Shown here: positions 18,460-27,310 of the stretch, piece after piece
Position numbering within the stretch: position 1 is the stretch's first letter
How the letters are laid out: every line of letters starts with the position of its first letter
DNA from: Micromonospora coxensis
GTDB lineage: Bacteria > Actinomycetota > Actinomycetes > Mycobacteriales > Micromonosporaceae
Length of the DNA stretch: 64,000 nt
NCBI RefSeq assembly: GCF_900090295.1
Contig: NZ_LT607753.1
Location: 1,798,001 to 1,862,000 of the forward strand
Direction: 5' to 3'
Program-made: the position numbers and the translations under genes
The notes under the pieces: model-generated
The model's database searches: none
What the model was told of the DNA's origin: nothing
Seen by the model: only the letters and a program-made list of their open reading frames with translations

Positions 18460-19303
18460 CCTGGACCACCAGCCGCCGCTCGGCCCGGCGCTGCACCCAC
18501 CGGCAGCCGGCCAGCAGGACCACCACCCAGCCGGCCTGGAGCGCGACCAGCCCGAACTGGGTGGGCGTCGGGTCCCGTTCGACCAGCACGTCGAGCGGGG
18601 TCTGCAACAGGCTCGGGAACGGCGTGCCGAACCAGAGGGCCCACTGGACGCCCTCGGGCAGGAACCGCAGCGGGAAGTAGAGCCCGGCCAGCACCCCGGA
18701 GCCGAGCGTCCAGAGGATCATCGGACCACGTACGTCCTGCAACCAGTACGCGGTGGCGTTGACCAGGAACCGGCAGCCGAAGCAGAGCACCACGGCGAGC
18801 ACCGCCGAGACGACGAAGAGCGGCAGGGTGGCCGGGCGGGTGGGCAGGTACACGTCGAAGAAGAGGGGACCGACCAGCATCGGGGGCAGCATCCGGGCCA
18901 GCGCGGCGTACCCGGCGCGGCCCAGGTCGGTGGCGAGGTAGCTGGTCACCGGGTGCACCGGGCGGAGCAGGTCGGTGGCGACGTCGCCGGTGCGGATCCG
19001 GTCGGCCAGGTCGGTCCAGCCCCAGAGCAGGATCACCGCGAGCAGCCCCTGGCCGGCCCAGACGAACGTCGCCAGCTGCGCCCGGTCGTACCCGGCGGCG
19101 GCACCGGCGGTGCCGGCCACGGCGAGCAGGACGTAACACTTGAGGAAGCCGAAGACCGAGTTGGTGACCACGCCCGCCACGGCGGCCTGCCGGTAGGTGG
19201 CGTATCGTCGGAAGCCGGATCGTGATATGGCCCAAAATGTCCGGAACCGTGGGATAACGTTTGAGTCCGTGGGCGGTGCCACAGTGGCGGTGACCGAGCC
19301 CAC
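18452..19303 (-). CDS. ABC-2 type permease (DUF990-like), first subunit
   Basis: A 283-residue permease with about six helices, including GVVTNSVFGFLKCYVLLAV and LPLFVVSAVLAVVLCFGCR, and the cytoplasmic TDLADRIRTGDVATDLLRPVHP loop region characteristic of this family. I chose GTG 19303 because GGAGG lies 8 nt upstream; an in-frame ATG at 19318 and farther ones would add poorly conserved residues. It is the first gene of the exporter operon and diverges from the giant WG-repeat gene with 99 bp between the start and the small ORF at 19403. Confidence 0.85.
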   Translation of the reverse strand: MGSVTATVAPPTDSNVIPRFRTFWAISRSGFRRYATYRQAAVAGVVTNSVFGFLKCYVLLAVAGTAGAAAGYDRAQLATFVWAGQGLLAVILLWGWTDLADRIRTGDVATDLLRPVHPVTSYLATDLGRAGYAALARMLPPMLVGPLFFDVYLPTRPATLPLFVVSAVLAVVLCFGCRFLVNATAYWLQDVRGPMILWTLGSGVLAGLYFPLRFLPEGVQWALWFGTPFPSLLQTPLDVLVERDPTPTQFGLVALQAGWVVVLLAGCRWVQRRAERRLVVQGG

Positions 19304-19402
19304 GCCGTTACCCTCCATCCGCAGCCATGCCGTGCCGGGCCGGGCGACTCTACCGGCAGGTGAGGGCCCCGGCACGACAATTTCCAACGAGGTGACACCG
19401 CC

Positions 19403-19468
19403 GTGAGCGAGCGACGCGAGCCGGGCATCGGGCCGCGCCGCACGCGCGACGTCGAGGGCCCTCGATGA
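19403..19468 (+). CDS. 21-codon MSERREP-type leader ORF coupled to the WG-repeat gene
   Basis: A GTG at 19403, with GAGGTG 8 nt upstream, opens MSERREPGIGPRRTRDVEG and ends at TGA 19466-19468, overlapping the ATG of the next gene (ATGA). The closing codons contain GAGGG, the ribosome site for that ATG. Together with the short ORFs at 4435 and 8077 it forms a set with the same start, length and overlap design. Confidence 0.5.
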   Translation: MSERREPGIGPRRTRDVEGPR

Positions 19469-22400
19469 GCAGCGGCTACCGCTGGCACGACCCGGCCGAG
19501 CCCTCCTGGGTGATGGAACCGACCACCGAGTGGCATCCCCAGTTCCCCGGTCAGCGCTACCCCGGCGACATCGGCTCCCGGCACGTCCCGCCGCCCGCGC
19601 GTGGACGCGCCGCCGCCGTCGGCCGCGCCGAGGTGCCCCCGCTCGCCCCGACCCGCCCCGACGGCACGTACCTCGGGCGCTCCTGGGCCGACCACGACGA
19701 GGACCTGTCCCGCTGGAGCGGCCACCGGGTCGACGACGAGCGGCCCGAGGACGAGCCGTACCGGCCGCCGGCCGACGAGCGGATCTGGGTGCGCGAACGC
19801 CGCCAGGCCGAGCCGGAGCGGTCCGCCGGCCGCCCCGAGCAGCAGCGCCCCGGCCCCACCGAGCGCTCCCGCGAGGCCGCCTGGCACCGCGACCGCGGCA
19901 CGCCCGACCGCGGCAACCCCGACCGCGGCAACCCCGACCGCGGCGCCCCCGACCGGTACGAGGGCCGGCCGCAGCGCCCCGCGGCGGGCGTCACCCCGGT
20001 CTCCCCCGGCCCTCGGCCCGAGCCGGTGCGCGGCGGTGAGCCCGGCTGGCTGCCCGAGCCGGGCGAGGCGCTGCCGCCGTACCGTCCCGGCGGCGGACCC
20101 GACCGGCGGCGCGACCCGCGCGAGCCGGGCCCCGGCGACCACCGGGGCCGCACCGACCAGGACGTCCCCGGCCGCTACCGGGAGCACGACGAGCGCCGCC
20201 GCCGTGAGTACGACGACCGCCCGCCGGCCCCGCGCGGGTACGACGACCGCCGCCCGCACGGGTACGACGACGGCCACCGGCTGCCGCCCCGCCCGGATGA
20301 GCGCCGGCAGCGCGACTACGACGACCAGCGGCGCAGCGACCCGCACCAGCCGGACGCGTACCGCCGCCCGGACGAGCGGCCGTACGGCGACGAACGCCGA
20401 CGCGCCGAGGAGCGCGGCCCCTGGCGCGAGTCGTCCGGCCGGGCCGAGGCGTACCCGGACCGGCGTCCACGGGAGGCCGTGCCGCCCGCCGAGGCGTACC
20501 GCGAGCCGTGGACCCGCGACCGTGACGCCGGGCACCGGCCCGGCCCGGCCCGCCCCGAGTACGCGCGCCAGCCGGAGCACCGTCCGGACCAGCGCCGCCC
20601 GGTGGAGCCGGGACCCGACACCCGGCCGGCCCGGCACGACGAGCGGCCCGCCGCACGCGGCCCGGTCCCCGGCGCCGCCGCCCCGGTACCGCCGGCCCGC
20701 CCCGGCCCCGGCCACGGCCCGAGCACGCCGGGCCGTCCGGTCTCCGGCGCGCCGGTCTCGTCCGCACCGATCTCCCCCGCGCCGACCTCCGGCGCTCCGG
20801 TCCCGGGTGCTCCGGTGTCCGGTCCGCCCGTCCCGGGGGCCCCCGTGGCGGGTTCGGGCCGGCCGGCGCCGTCCGGCGTCGACGCCGGACGGCCGCCCTT
20901 CGTCGACCGGGGTGTCGGGCACCCCACCGACGGGCCGGGCACCGCGCGTGCGACCTCCGGCGCGCCGGCCCGACCGGTCACCTGGTCCACCGCCGAGGGA
21001 CCCGGCCTCCCCCGGCCCACCTCGGGCGCGTCCGGCCGCCCCGGACCCGACCGACCCGTCACGTGGTCCACCGCCGACGGTCCCGGCGTCCCGCGCCCCA
21101 CCTCGGGCGCGCCCGCCGACCGGCGCCCAATGGACGGGCCCCCCGACCGGTCGGCCGTCCCCCGGCCCACGTCCGGCGCGCCCGTCGACCGGCGCACGGA
21201 CGACCGGCCCGCCGACGGTCCGGGCACCACCCGACCGACCTCGGGCCCGCCCGACGGCCGGCGCGTGGCGGACCGGCCCGCCGACCACCCGGGCGTTCCC
21301 CGGCCCACCTCGGGCGCGCCCGTGCGGCCCGTCACCTGGTCCACCGCCGACGGTCCCGGCGTCCCCCGGCCGACCTCCGGCGCGCCCGCCCACCCCGACC
21401 AGGCCCGGCCCCGTACCGACCTGCCCGTCACCTGGTCCACCGCCGACGGTCCGGGAGTCGGCCGGCCGACCTCCGGCGCGCCCGCCCACCCCGACCAGGC
21501 CCGGACCACATCCGACCGGTCCGTCACCCGGCCGTCGCACGAGCCGCCGGTCGCCCCGCCGCACGCCGCCCGGCCCCCGGCGGAGCGGTCCGTCGACCGG
21601 CCCCCGACCGACCGCGACCGGCCGACGTCCGGCGCGCCCGTGGACAACTCCACCGCCGCCCGCCCGGTCTCCGGCGGCCCCGGCGGCGAGCCGGGCCCAC
21701 GCCCCCCGGCCCGGACGGCCGACGGTCCCGCGCTGGAGATCACCCCGGAACGCCCCCGCCGGTACGTCCCACCGCCGCCCACTCCCGACCCCGTGGCGCC
21801 CCCGGCCCGCACCCCGGCGCGCAACAGCGCGGAGGCGTGGTTCCGCCCGGCCAAGCCGGTACCGCCCCCGGCCGAGGACGCACCGGCGACCAAGGTCCCC
21901 GCCGACCAGGGCGGATCCTCCGGCACCCCGGCGGCCCGCCCGGCCCGCACCGACGACGCGGCGGACGACCGGACCACGCCAGCCCCGACCACGCGGCCCT
22001 CCGCGCCGGACCCGTCGCCGGCCGACTCCTCGTCGCCGCTTCCCGGCCGGACGTCGGATCCCGAGCGGCCCGTCTCCGCTCCGCCCGGCCCCACCACCCC
22101 GGCCCGGCCGGTGTCGGCGCCGCCCTCGGTCCCCGCGCCCGCCGGACACGACGACGCGGACGGCGAACCGTCGCCCGCGACCGGCCCGACACCGCCGGAC
22201 GGCGCGGTTGCCCGCGACCCGGCGGACGCCGTCCCGGTGGCCGTCTGGCCCGCCACGACTCCGCCGGTCGTCCCGGTGGCGGACCCGCAGGAGAACCGGA
22301 TGGCGCCGCCGGTCAGCGCCCGGCCGGTGTCCGCGCCACCCGCTCCGGTGCCGTCGCCTGGGGTGACACCACGCCCGGTCGCACCGGCCGGCACCGTCGA

Positions 22401-24984
22401 GGAGCCGGTACCGGTGCCGGCCACCCCGGCGCCGCCGGTGGTCGGGCGACCCGTCTCCGGGCCTCCGCTGGCCGCCCGGCCGGTGTCCGCACCGCCGGGC
22501 GCCGACCTGCCGGTCCGGCCGGTCGCCACGCCACCGGTGTCCGCACCGCCCGTGCAGGTGTCGGCGCCTCCCGCTCAGGTGTCCACGCCTCCCCTCCCGG
22601 TGTCCGGACCGCCGGCTCCGGTGTCCGCACCGCCCGCGCAGGTACCCGCGCCCCCCGCGCAGGTGTCCGCGCCGCCGGCCGCGCCCCCCGCGCAGGTGTC
22701 CGCGCCGCCGGCCTCGCCGTCCGCGCTCCCGGGGCAGGGAAGCGGGCCGGTGCCGACGCCACCTCTGCCGGCAGACGCGGCGTCCACACCGCCGGCGCCG
22801 GTGTCCGGACCGCCCGCCCCGGTGTCCACGCCGGCCACCCCGGTGTCCGCGCCTCCCCTTCCGGTGTCCGGACCGCCGGCTCCGGTGTCCGCACCTCCTG
22901 CCCAGGAATTCGCGTGGCCGGTCCCGGTGTCCGCGCCACCCGTCCCGGTCTCCGGACCAGCAGCGCAGGTGTCCGCGCCCCCGGCCCAGGCGGCCCCGGT
23001 GTCCGGGCCGCCGGCAGCGGCGTCGCCTCCGTCCGCGCAGGTGTCCGCGCCACCGGCCCAGGTCTCCGCGCCACCGGCCGTCGGCACGCCGTCGGATCCG
23101 GCGGTTCGGGTGCCCGGGGCAGCCGTCGACGAGGTCGCCCCGACGGCGGACGAGGCGTCCCACCCCGGCTCCGCGCCGGCCTCTCCTGAGTGGTCGGAGG
23201 CGTCGGCCGCGACCCTCGACGTCACCGAGCCGGCCGACCGGCACCACCCGGGGCGGACCACGACCGCCGCCCCGGCCACCGACGCCCCGACCGACCGGCA
23301 CGACCCGGAGCCCACCGCCACCACTGCGTCGACCCCCGCCGACGCGGAGCCGACCGGCCAGCACCAGGGGTCGATGACCGCCGGAGATCCTCGCCCGGAG
23401 CCGGCCGAGGACACCACCGCACAGCCGATCCCGTCGGGGCCCGACGACAGGACGCACCCGGCGGACTCGCCGGCCGCCCCGGCGTCCGTCCCGCCCGGAC
23501 AGCCGGCGGGCGAGCCGACGGTGCGCGACACCCGGCCGGCGGACGAGCCCGCCCCGGCCAACGAGCCGACGGACCAGCCCCCGGCCGCCACGGCACCGGC
23601 AGCGAGCGCGCCGGACCGCGCGCCGTCGACACCGGAGCCCGTCCCGCCGGCCGGCACCACGGGCGCCGCCGCCGTCGCGCAGGGCGACCCGGAGCAGGTG
23701 CTGGCCGCGTACCGGTGGCGGCTCGACCAGGACACCCTGTGCGAGGTCGTCGACGACCCGGACGAACTGCGGGCGCTCCGGCGGCGGCTGACCGAGAAGC
23801 TCGGGGTGTCCCTGGACAACCGGGCCCGCGCCCGGCTGCTGAGCCTGCGTGCCGTGGTCTCCCGCGTCGTGGACGACCTGGACGACGCCCTCGCCGACGG
23901 TCGGCTCGCCCTCACGTACGCCGAGGCGACCGGGGAGCTGCGGCGCACCGCGCTGGCCCGGGCCCGGCTGGCGGAGGTGCTGCGCCGCAAGGGCGAGCAC
24001 GCCGAGGCCGACCGGCTCTTCGCGGAGGCCAACTCGGCGGAGCTGCCGGACCGGCTGCGGGCTGCCCTGCACGAGCACGCGGGCCGGTCCTGCTACGACC
24101 AGGGCCGGCTGATGGAGGCGTGCGAGCACTTCGAGCGGGCGCTGGACCTGCGCCGCGCCGACGACCCGGAGCTGACCGAGCGGATCAGGATCTCGCTGGA
24201 CGCCGTGCACGCGCGGGCGGCGGCCAGGGGCGGCTTCGGGCCGTACCCCCGGACCCGGGAGGAGGTGCTGCGCGGACGCCGCTCCCCGGCGCCGACGTTC
24301 GACGGCGGCCTGGGTCTGTGGGGGTACGCGGACGCCGACGGCGAGCTGGTGATCGGCTACACCTTCGCCGAGGCGCAGCCCTTCGCCGAGGGCATGGCCT
24401 GGGTGCGCCGCCCGGACGCCCCGGGCTGGGAGCTGCTCGACGAGACCGGCGCGACCCTGCTCGCCCCGGCGTACCCGATCGTTCGCGCCTTCTCCGACGG
24501 CCTGGCCTGGGTGTCGCGTGGCGGTGACGCGGACTGGACGGCGATCGAGCCGGACGGCACCGAGGTGACGCACGGCGGCTTCGAGGAGGTGCGGCCGTTC
24601 CGGGGCGGCGTGGCCGCGGTCCGCCGGGGCGGCTGGGGCGCGGTGAACCGCGACGGCCGGATGGTCGTCCCGCCCCGCTACCACGGTTTCCGCACCATGC
24701 TGGCCGACGGCCGGCAGGTGGACGGGTTCACCGACGAGGGGCTGGCGGTGGTGGAGGTGGGCGGCCTGCGCGGGGTGGTGGACCGCGCCGGGAAGGTGCT
24801 GGTGGCGCCGGCGCATCCGGCGCTGGTGATCCACCCGGTGGCGTTCCTGGCCACCGACGGCACCGGCCGGTGGGGCGCGCTGGACCGGCAGGGCAGGTCG
24901 CTGATCGACCCGGTGCACCCGGGCCGGGACGCCGTGCTGGCCGAGATCGACCTGCTGCTGGCCGACGCCCACCCGGTGCTCTGA
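19465..24984 (+). CDS. Giant disordered protein with TPR-like and WG-repeat C-terminus
   Basis: An 1839-residue protein with no signal peptide or membrane helix. Residues 1-1400 are low-complexity: an Arg/Asp/Tyr-rich part (YDDR and RPDER runs, 200-320), a stretch of RPTSGAP units (about 490-730), then Pro/Ser/Val repeats (PVSAPP, PVSGPP; about 1030-1210). Residues 1410-1560 form helical pairs like tetratricopeptide repeats. Residues 1610-1830 hold several WG repeats (GLWGYADADGELVIGY, GWGAVNRDGRMVVPPRYHG, RWGALDRQGRSLIDPVHPG). The organised C-terminus suggests protein binding, with the long tail as a tether or condensate-forming region (inference). The role is unknown. Confidence 0.85.
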   Translation: MSSGYRWHDPAEPSWVMEPTTEWHPQFPGQRYPGDIGSRHVPPPARGRAAAVGRAEVPPLAPTRPDGTYLGRSWADHDEDLSRWSGHRVDDERPEDEPYRPPADERIWVRERRQAEPERSAGRPEQQRPGPTERSREAAWHRDRGTPDRGNPDRGNPDRGAPDRYEGRPQRPAAGVTPVSPGPRPEPVRGGEPGWLPEPGEALPPYRPGGGPDRRRDPREPGPGDHRGRTDQDVPGRYREHDERRRREYDDRPPAPRGYDDRRPHGYDDGHRLPPRPDERRQRDYDDQRRSDPHQPDAYRRPDERPYGDERRRAEERGPWRESSGRAEAYPDRRPREAVPPAEAYREPWTRDRDAGHRPGPARPEYARQPEHRPDQRRPVEPGPDTRPARHDERPAARGPVPGAAAPVPPARPGPGHGPSTPGRPVSGAPVSSAPISPAPTSGAPVPGAPVSGPPVPGAPVAGSGRPAPSGVDAGRPPFVDRGVGHPTDGPGTARATSGAPARPVTWSTAEGPGLPRPTSGASGRPGPDRPVTWSTADGPGVPRPTSGAPADRRPMDGPPDRSAVPRPTSGAPVDRRTDDRPADGPGTTRPTSGPPDGRRVADRPADHPGVPRPTSGAPVRPVTWSTADGPGVPRPTSGAPAHPDQARPRTDLPVTWSTADGPGVGRPTSGAPAHPDQARTTSDRSVTRPSHEPPVAPPHAARPPAERSVDRPPTDRDRPTSGAPVDNSTAARPVSGGPGGEPGPRPPARTADGPALEITPERPRRYVPPPPTPDPVAPPARTPARNSAEAWFRPAKPVPPPAEDAPATKVPADQGGSSGTPAARPARTDDAADDRTTPAPTTRPSAPDPSPADSSSPLPGRTSDPERPVSAPPGPTTPARPVSAPPSVPAPAGHDDADGEPSPATGPTPPDGAVARDPADAVPVAVWPATTPPVVPVADPQENRMAPPVSARPVSAPPAPVPSPGVTPRPVAPAGTVEEPVPVPATPAPPVVGRPVSGPPLAARPVSAPPGADLPVRPVATPPVSAPPVQVSAPPAQVSTPPLPVSGPPAPVSAPPAQVPAPPAQVSAPPAAPPAQVSAPPASPSALPGQGSGPVPTPPLPADAASTPPAPVSGPPAPVSTPATPVSAPPLPVSGPPAPVSAPPAQEFAWPVPVSAPPVPVSGPAAQVSAPPAQAAPVSGPPAAASPPSAQVSAPPAQVSAPPAVGTPSDPAVRVPGAAVDEVAPTADEASHPGSAPASPEWSEASAATLDVTEPADRHHPGRTTTAAPATDAPTDRHDPEPTATTASTPADAEPTGQHQGSMTAGDPRPEPAEDTTAQPIPSGPDDRTHPADSPAAPASVPPGQPAGEPTVRDTRPADEPAPANEPTDQPPAATAPAASAPDRAPSTPEPVPPAGTTGAAAVAQGDPEQVLAAYRWRLDQDTLCEVVDDPDELRALRRRLTEKLGVSLDNRARARLLSLRAVVSRVVDDLDDALADGRLALTYAEATGELRRTALARARLAEVLRRKGEHAEADRLFAEANSAELPDRLRAALHEHAGRSCYDQGRLMEACEHFERALDLRRADDPELTERIRISLDAVHARAAARGGFGPYPRTREEVLRGRRSPAPTFDGGLGLWGYADADGELVIGYTFAEAQPFAEGMAWVRRPDAPGWELLDETGATLLAPAYPIVRAFSDGLAWVSRGGDADWTAIEPDGTEVTHGGFEEVRPFRGGVAAVRRGGWGAVNRDGRMVVPPRYHGFRTMLADGRQVDGFTDEGLAVVEVGGLRGVVDRAGKVLVAPAHPALVIHPVAFLATDGTGRWGALDRQGRSLIDPVHPGRDAVLAEIDLLLADAHPVL
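20941..21645 (+). repeat. RPTSGAP minisatellite-like coding repeats
   Basis: Within the WG-repeat gene, a unit encoding PVTWSTADGPGVPRPTSGAP recurs about ten times in full or shortened form. DNA copies are near-identical over blocks such as CACCTGGTCCACCGCCGA, which points to recent expansion by unequal exchange or slippage. Confidence 0.8.
22555..23090 (+). repeat. PVSAPP/PVSGPP coding repeats
   Basis: A second repeat block in the same gene. Six- to nine-residue units such as APVSGPP, AQVSAPP and LPVSGPP alternate for about 180 residues. Degenerate DNA copies (GGTGTCCGCGCCGCC and variants) occur in tandem. Confidence 0.75.
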
Positions 24985-25042
24985 GCCACCTCGCCCCCGC
25001 GCCGACGGGTGGTCATGATCCGACCGGACTAGGGTCGTGAGC

Positions 25043-26041
25043 ATGGAATTCCGTCATCTGGGCCGTTCCGGCCTGCTGGTCAGCGAGATCTCGTACGGCA
25101 ACTGGATCACCCACGGCTCCCAGGTCGAGGAGGACGCGGCGCTGGCCTGTGTCCGGGCCGCGCTGGACACCGGCATCACCACGTTCGACACCGCCGACGT
25201 GTACGCCGGCACCCGGGCCGAGGAGGTGCTCGGCAAGGCGCTGGCGGGCGAGCGTCGCGAAGGGCTGGAGATCTTCACGAAGGTCTACTGGCCGACCGGC
25301 CCGGGGCGCAACGACCGGGGCCTGTCCCGCAAGCACATCATGGAGTCGATCAACGGCTCGCTGCGCCGGCTGCGCACCGACTACGTGGACCTCTACCAGG
25401 CCCACCGGTACGACTACAGCACGCCGCTGGAGGAGACGATGGAGGCGTTCGCCGACATCGTGCACTCCGGCAAGGCGCACTACATCGGCGTCTCGGAGTG
25501 GAAGGCGTCGCAGATCCGCGAGGCCCACGCCCTGGCCCGGGAGCTGCGCATCCCGCTGGTCTCCAACCAGCCGCAGTACTCGATGCTGTGGCGGGTCATC
25601 GAGACCGAGGTCGTGCCCACCAGCGAGGAGCTGGGCGTGTCGCAGATCGTCTGGTCGCCGATGGCGCAGGGCGTGCTCTCCGGCAAGTACCTGCCCGGCC
25701 AGCCGCCGCCGGCCGGCTCCCGGGCCACCGACGAGAAGTCGGGCGCCGGGTTCATCGCCCAGTGGCTGAGCGACGAGGTGCTGACCCGGGTGCAGCGGCT
25801 CAAGCCCCTCGCCGAGCAGGCCGGGCTGACCATGCCGCAGCTCGCCGTCGCGTGGGTGCTGCAGAACCCGAACGTCGCCTCGGCGATCATCGGGGCGTCC
25901 CGGCCGGAGCAGGTGCACGACAACGTCAAGGCGTCCGGTGTGAAGCTCGACGCCGACCTGCTCAAGGCGATCGACGAGATCGTCGAACCGGTCACCGAGC
26001 GGGACGCGGCGAAGACCGAGAGCCCGGCCGAGCGGCCGTGA
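25043..26041 (+). CDS. Aldo/keto reductase, Kv-beta-like group
   Basis: A 332-residue NADPH-dependent oxidoreductase with the AKR barrel. The catalytic tetrad is seen as FDTADVYAG (Asp, Tyr), IFTKVYW (Lys) and YQAHRYD (His). The segment GRNDRGLSRKHIMESINGSLRRLRTDYVDLYQ and the C-terminal AIIGASRPEQV cofactor motif place it near the potassium-channel beta-subunit group, which is widespread in bacteria. TAGGGT (25030-25035) lies 7 nt before the ATG, so a leaderless mRNA is likely and favours this start over GTG 25037. Substrate is unknown; no partner gene is adjacent. Confidence 0.9.
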   Translation: MEFRHLGRSGLLVSEISYGNWITHGSQVEEDAALACVRAALDTGITTFDTADVYAGTRAEEVLGKALAGERREGLEIFTKVYWPTGPGRNDRGLSRKHIMESINGSLRRLRTDYVDLYQAHRYDYSTPLEETMEAFADIVHSGKAHYIGVSEWKASQIREAHALARELRIPLVSNQPQYSMLWRVIETEVVPTSEELGVSQIVWSPMAQGVLSGKYLPGQPPPAGSRATDEKSGAGFIAQWLSDEVLTRVQRLKPLAEQAGLTMPQLAVAWVLQNPNVASAIIGASRPEQVHDNVKASGVKLDADLLKAIDEIVEPVTERDAAKTESPAERP

Positions 26042-26053
26042 CACCCGGCCGGG

Positions 26054-26074
26054 CCGGCGCGGCCTCCGCGCCGG
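26054..26074. terminator. Hairpin between the AKR gene and the site-2 protease gene
   Basis: CCGGCGCGG (26054-26062) pairs with CCGCGCCGG (26066-26074) in the 127-bp convergent gap; the flanks can extend pairing imperfectly. Confidence 0.55.
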
Positions 26075-26168
26075 TCCGGCTCCCTCCCGGGTACGCCCGG
26101 CCCGGTGTCCCCCGCCGCTGCGCGGCGGCTCCCGGCGGCGTCGGCGGCCGGCACCCGGCTGCCGGGGG

Positions 26169-26966
26169 TCAGCCCTGCCAGAAGCGGATCAGCTCCAGCC
26201 CGAGCGCGTACAGCCAGGGCGGCAGGCCGAGCAGGTCGCCGATGGCGAAGACCGCGTCGAAGAACCAGCCGCCGATGCGCGGGTTCCACAGCAACGCGAA
26301 GAGCAGGATGAAGCCGTACGGGGCGAACAGGTCGTACATCCGGCGGTACTGCGGGCTCAGCCACGGCTGGATCATGTTGCCGCCGTCCAGGCCGGGCACC
26401 GGCAGCAGGTTCAGCAGGCTCGCGGTGAGCTGGAGGAACGCCAGCAGCGCCAGCCCGGCCCAGAACTCGACCGGCCCGCCGAACAGCTCGCTACCGACGC
26501 GCAGCGCGGCCACCAGCACCAGGGTGAACAGCACGTTGGTGGCCGGGCCGGCCAGGCTGACCAGGGTGTGCCGCAGCCGACCCGGGATGGCGTGCCGGTC
26601 CACCCAGACCGCGCCGCCGGGCAGGCCGATGCCGCCGAGCAGCACCACCACCACGGGCAGCACGATCGACAGCAGCGGGTGGGTGTACTTGAGCGGGTTC
26701 AACGTCAGGTAGCCCCGGTGGGCGATGTCCCGGTCGCCGGCCCGGTACGCGACCACCGCGTGGGCGTACTCGTGCAGGCAGAGCGAGACCAGCCAGCCCG
26801 ACACCACGAAGAGGAACACGTCGAACCGGACGTTGCCGAACCCGTTCCAGGCCATCACGCCGCTGACCATGAAGAGCGCGACCAGGGCGAGGAAGATCGG
26901 GCTGGGACGGAACGCCGCCCGGGGCACGCCGAGCACCAGCGGCTCCCCCGGGCGGTCGTACGCCAT
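26169..26966 (-). CDS. Site-2 protease family (M50) membrane metalloprotease
   Basis: A 265-residue intramembrane zinc protease of the M50 group with five to six helices. The zinc motif HEYAH is at residues 65-69, and the third ligand is Asp194 in NLLPVPGLDGG. There is no PDZ or CBS domain, so it is the minimal rhomboid-like form common in actinobacteria. Such enzymes may cleave membrane-bound regulators or signal peptides; the substrate here cannot be read from context. Its ATG overlaps the stop of a 66-residue upstream protein (ATGA), so these two form an operon. Confidence 0.9.
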   Translation of the reverse strand: MAYDRPGEPLVLGVPRAAFRPSPIFLALVALFMVSGVMAWNGFGNVRFDVFLFVVSGWLVSLCLHEYAHAVVAYRAGDRDIAHRGYLTLNPLKYTHPLLSIVLPVVVVLLGGIGLPGGAVWVDRHAIPGRLRHTLVSLAGPATNVLFTLVLVAALRVGSELFGGPVEFWAGLALLAFLQLTASLLNLLPVPGLDGGNMIQPWLSPQYRRMYDLFAPYGFILLFALLWNPRIGGWFFDAVFAIGDLLGLPPWLYALGLELIRFWQG

Positions 26967-27166
26967 CACTCCGCCGTCGGCAGCAGGCTCATCCGGTACT
27001 CGACGCGGTCGTCCTCGACGAGCGCGACCGAGGTGACGCCGGACGCCGCGAGCTCCCGCCAGGTCTGGCCGATCCACGATTCGGCGTCCGCCTGACTGCC
27101 GAACGACTCCGTCGGCCCCTCGACCGTCGCGCCGTCCGCGCCCTCGTACCGCCAGCTCCACGCCAT
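26966..27166 (-). CDS. Small conserved-looking protein upstream of the M50 protease
   Basis: A 66-residue soluble protein beginning MAWSWRYEGADGATVEGP, with a helix around GSQADAESWIGQTWRELA and a final strand-rich part ending LPTAE. I do not recognise a named domain; the pattern suggests one small alpha/beta fold. The ATG has a GGGGAG site about 8 nt upstream. It is translationally coupled to the site-2 protease by a 4-bp overlap, so the two probably act together or share regulation (inference). Confidence 0.7.
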   Translation of the reverse strand: MAWSWRYEGADGATVEGPTESFGSQADAESWIGQTWRELAASGVTSVALVEDDRVEYRMSLLPTAE

Positions 27167-27310
27167 GCCGCGTCTCCCCTCGCCGCTCCACCGTCCCCGG
27201 GACGGACCCCGCAAGCGTAGTCGGCTCGCTGCCCGGCGGCGCGACGCTCACCCCAGGGGCGGGCCCGCCGGGTGATCACCGGCCGCGCCGTCTGCCGGTA
27301 CGGTGGCGCG

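Noticed and set aside
20941-23090. CRISPR-like array in the repeat-rich part of the WG gene
   Set aside because: The repeats are in frame, lack unique spacers of constant length and encode a continuous protein; no cas genes are present.
19033-25044. A 2000-codon open frame antisense to the WG-repeat gene
   Set aside because: It is an Arg/Gly low-complexity mirror of a GC-rich coding strand, has no initiation signal, and runs through the ABC permease gene.
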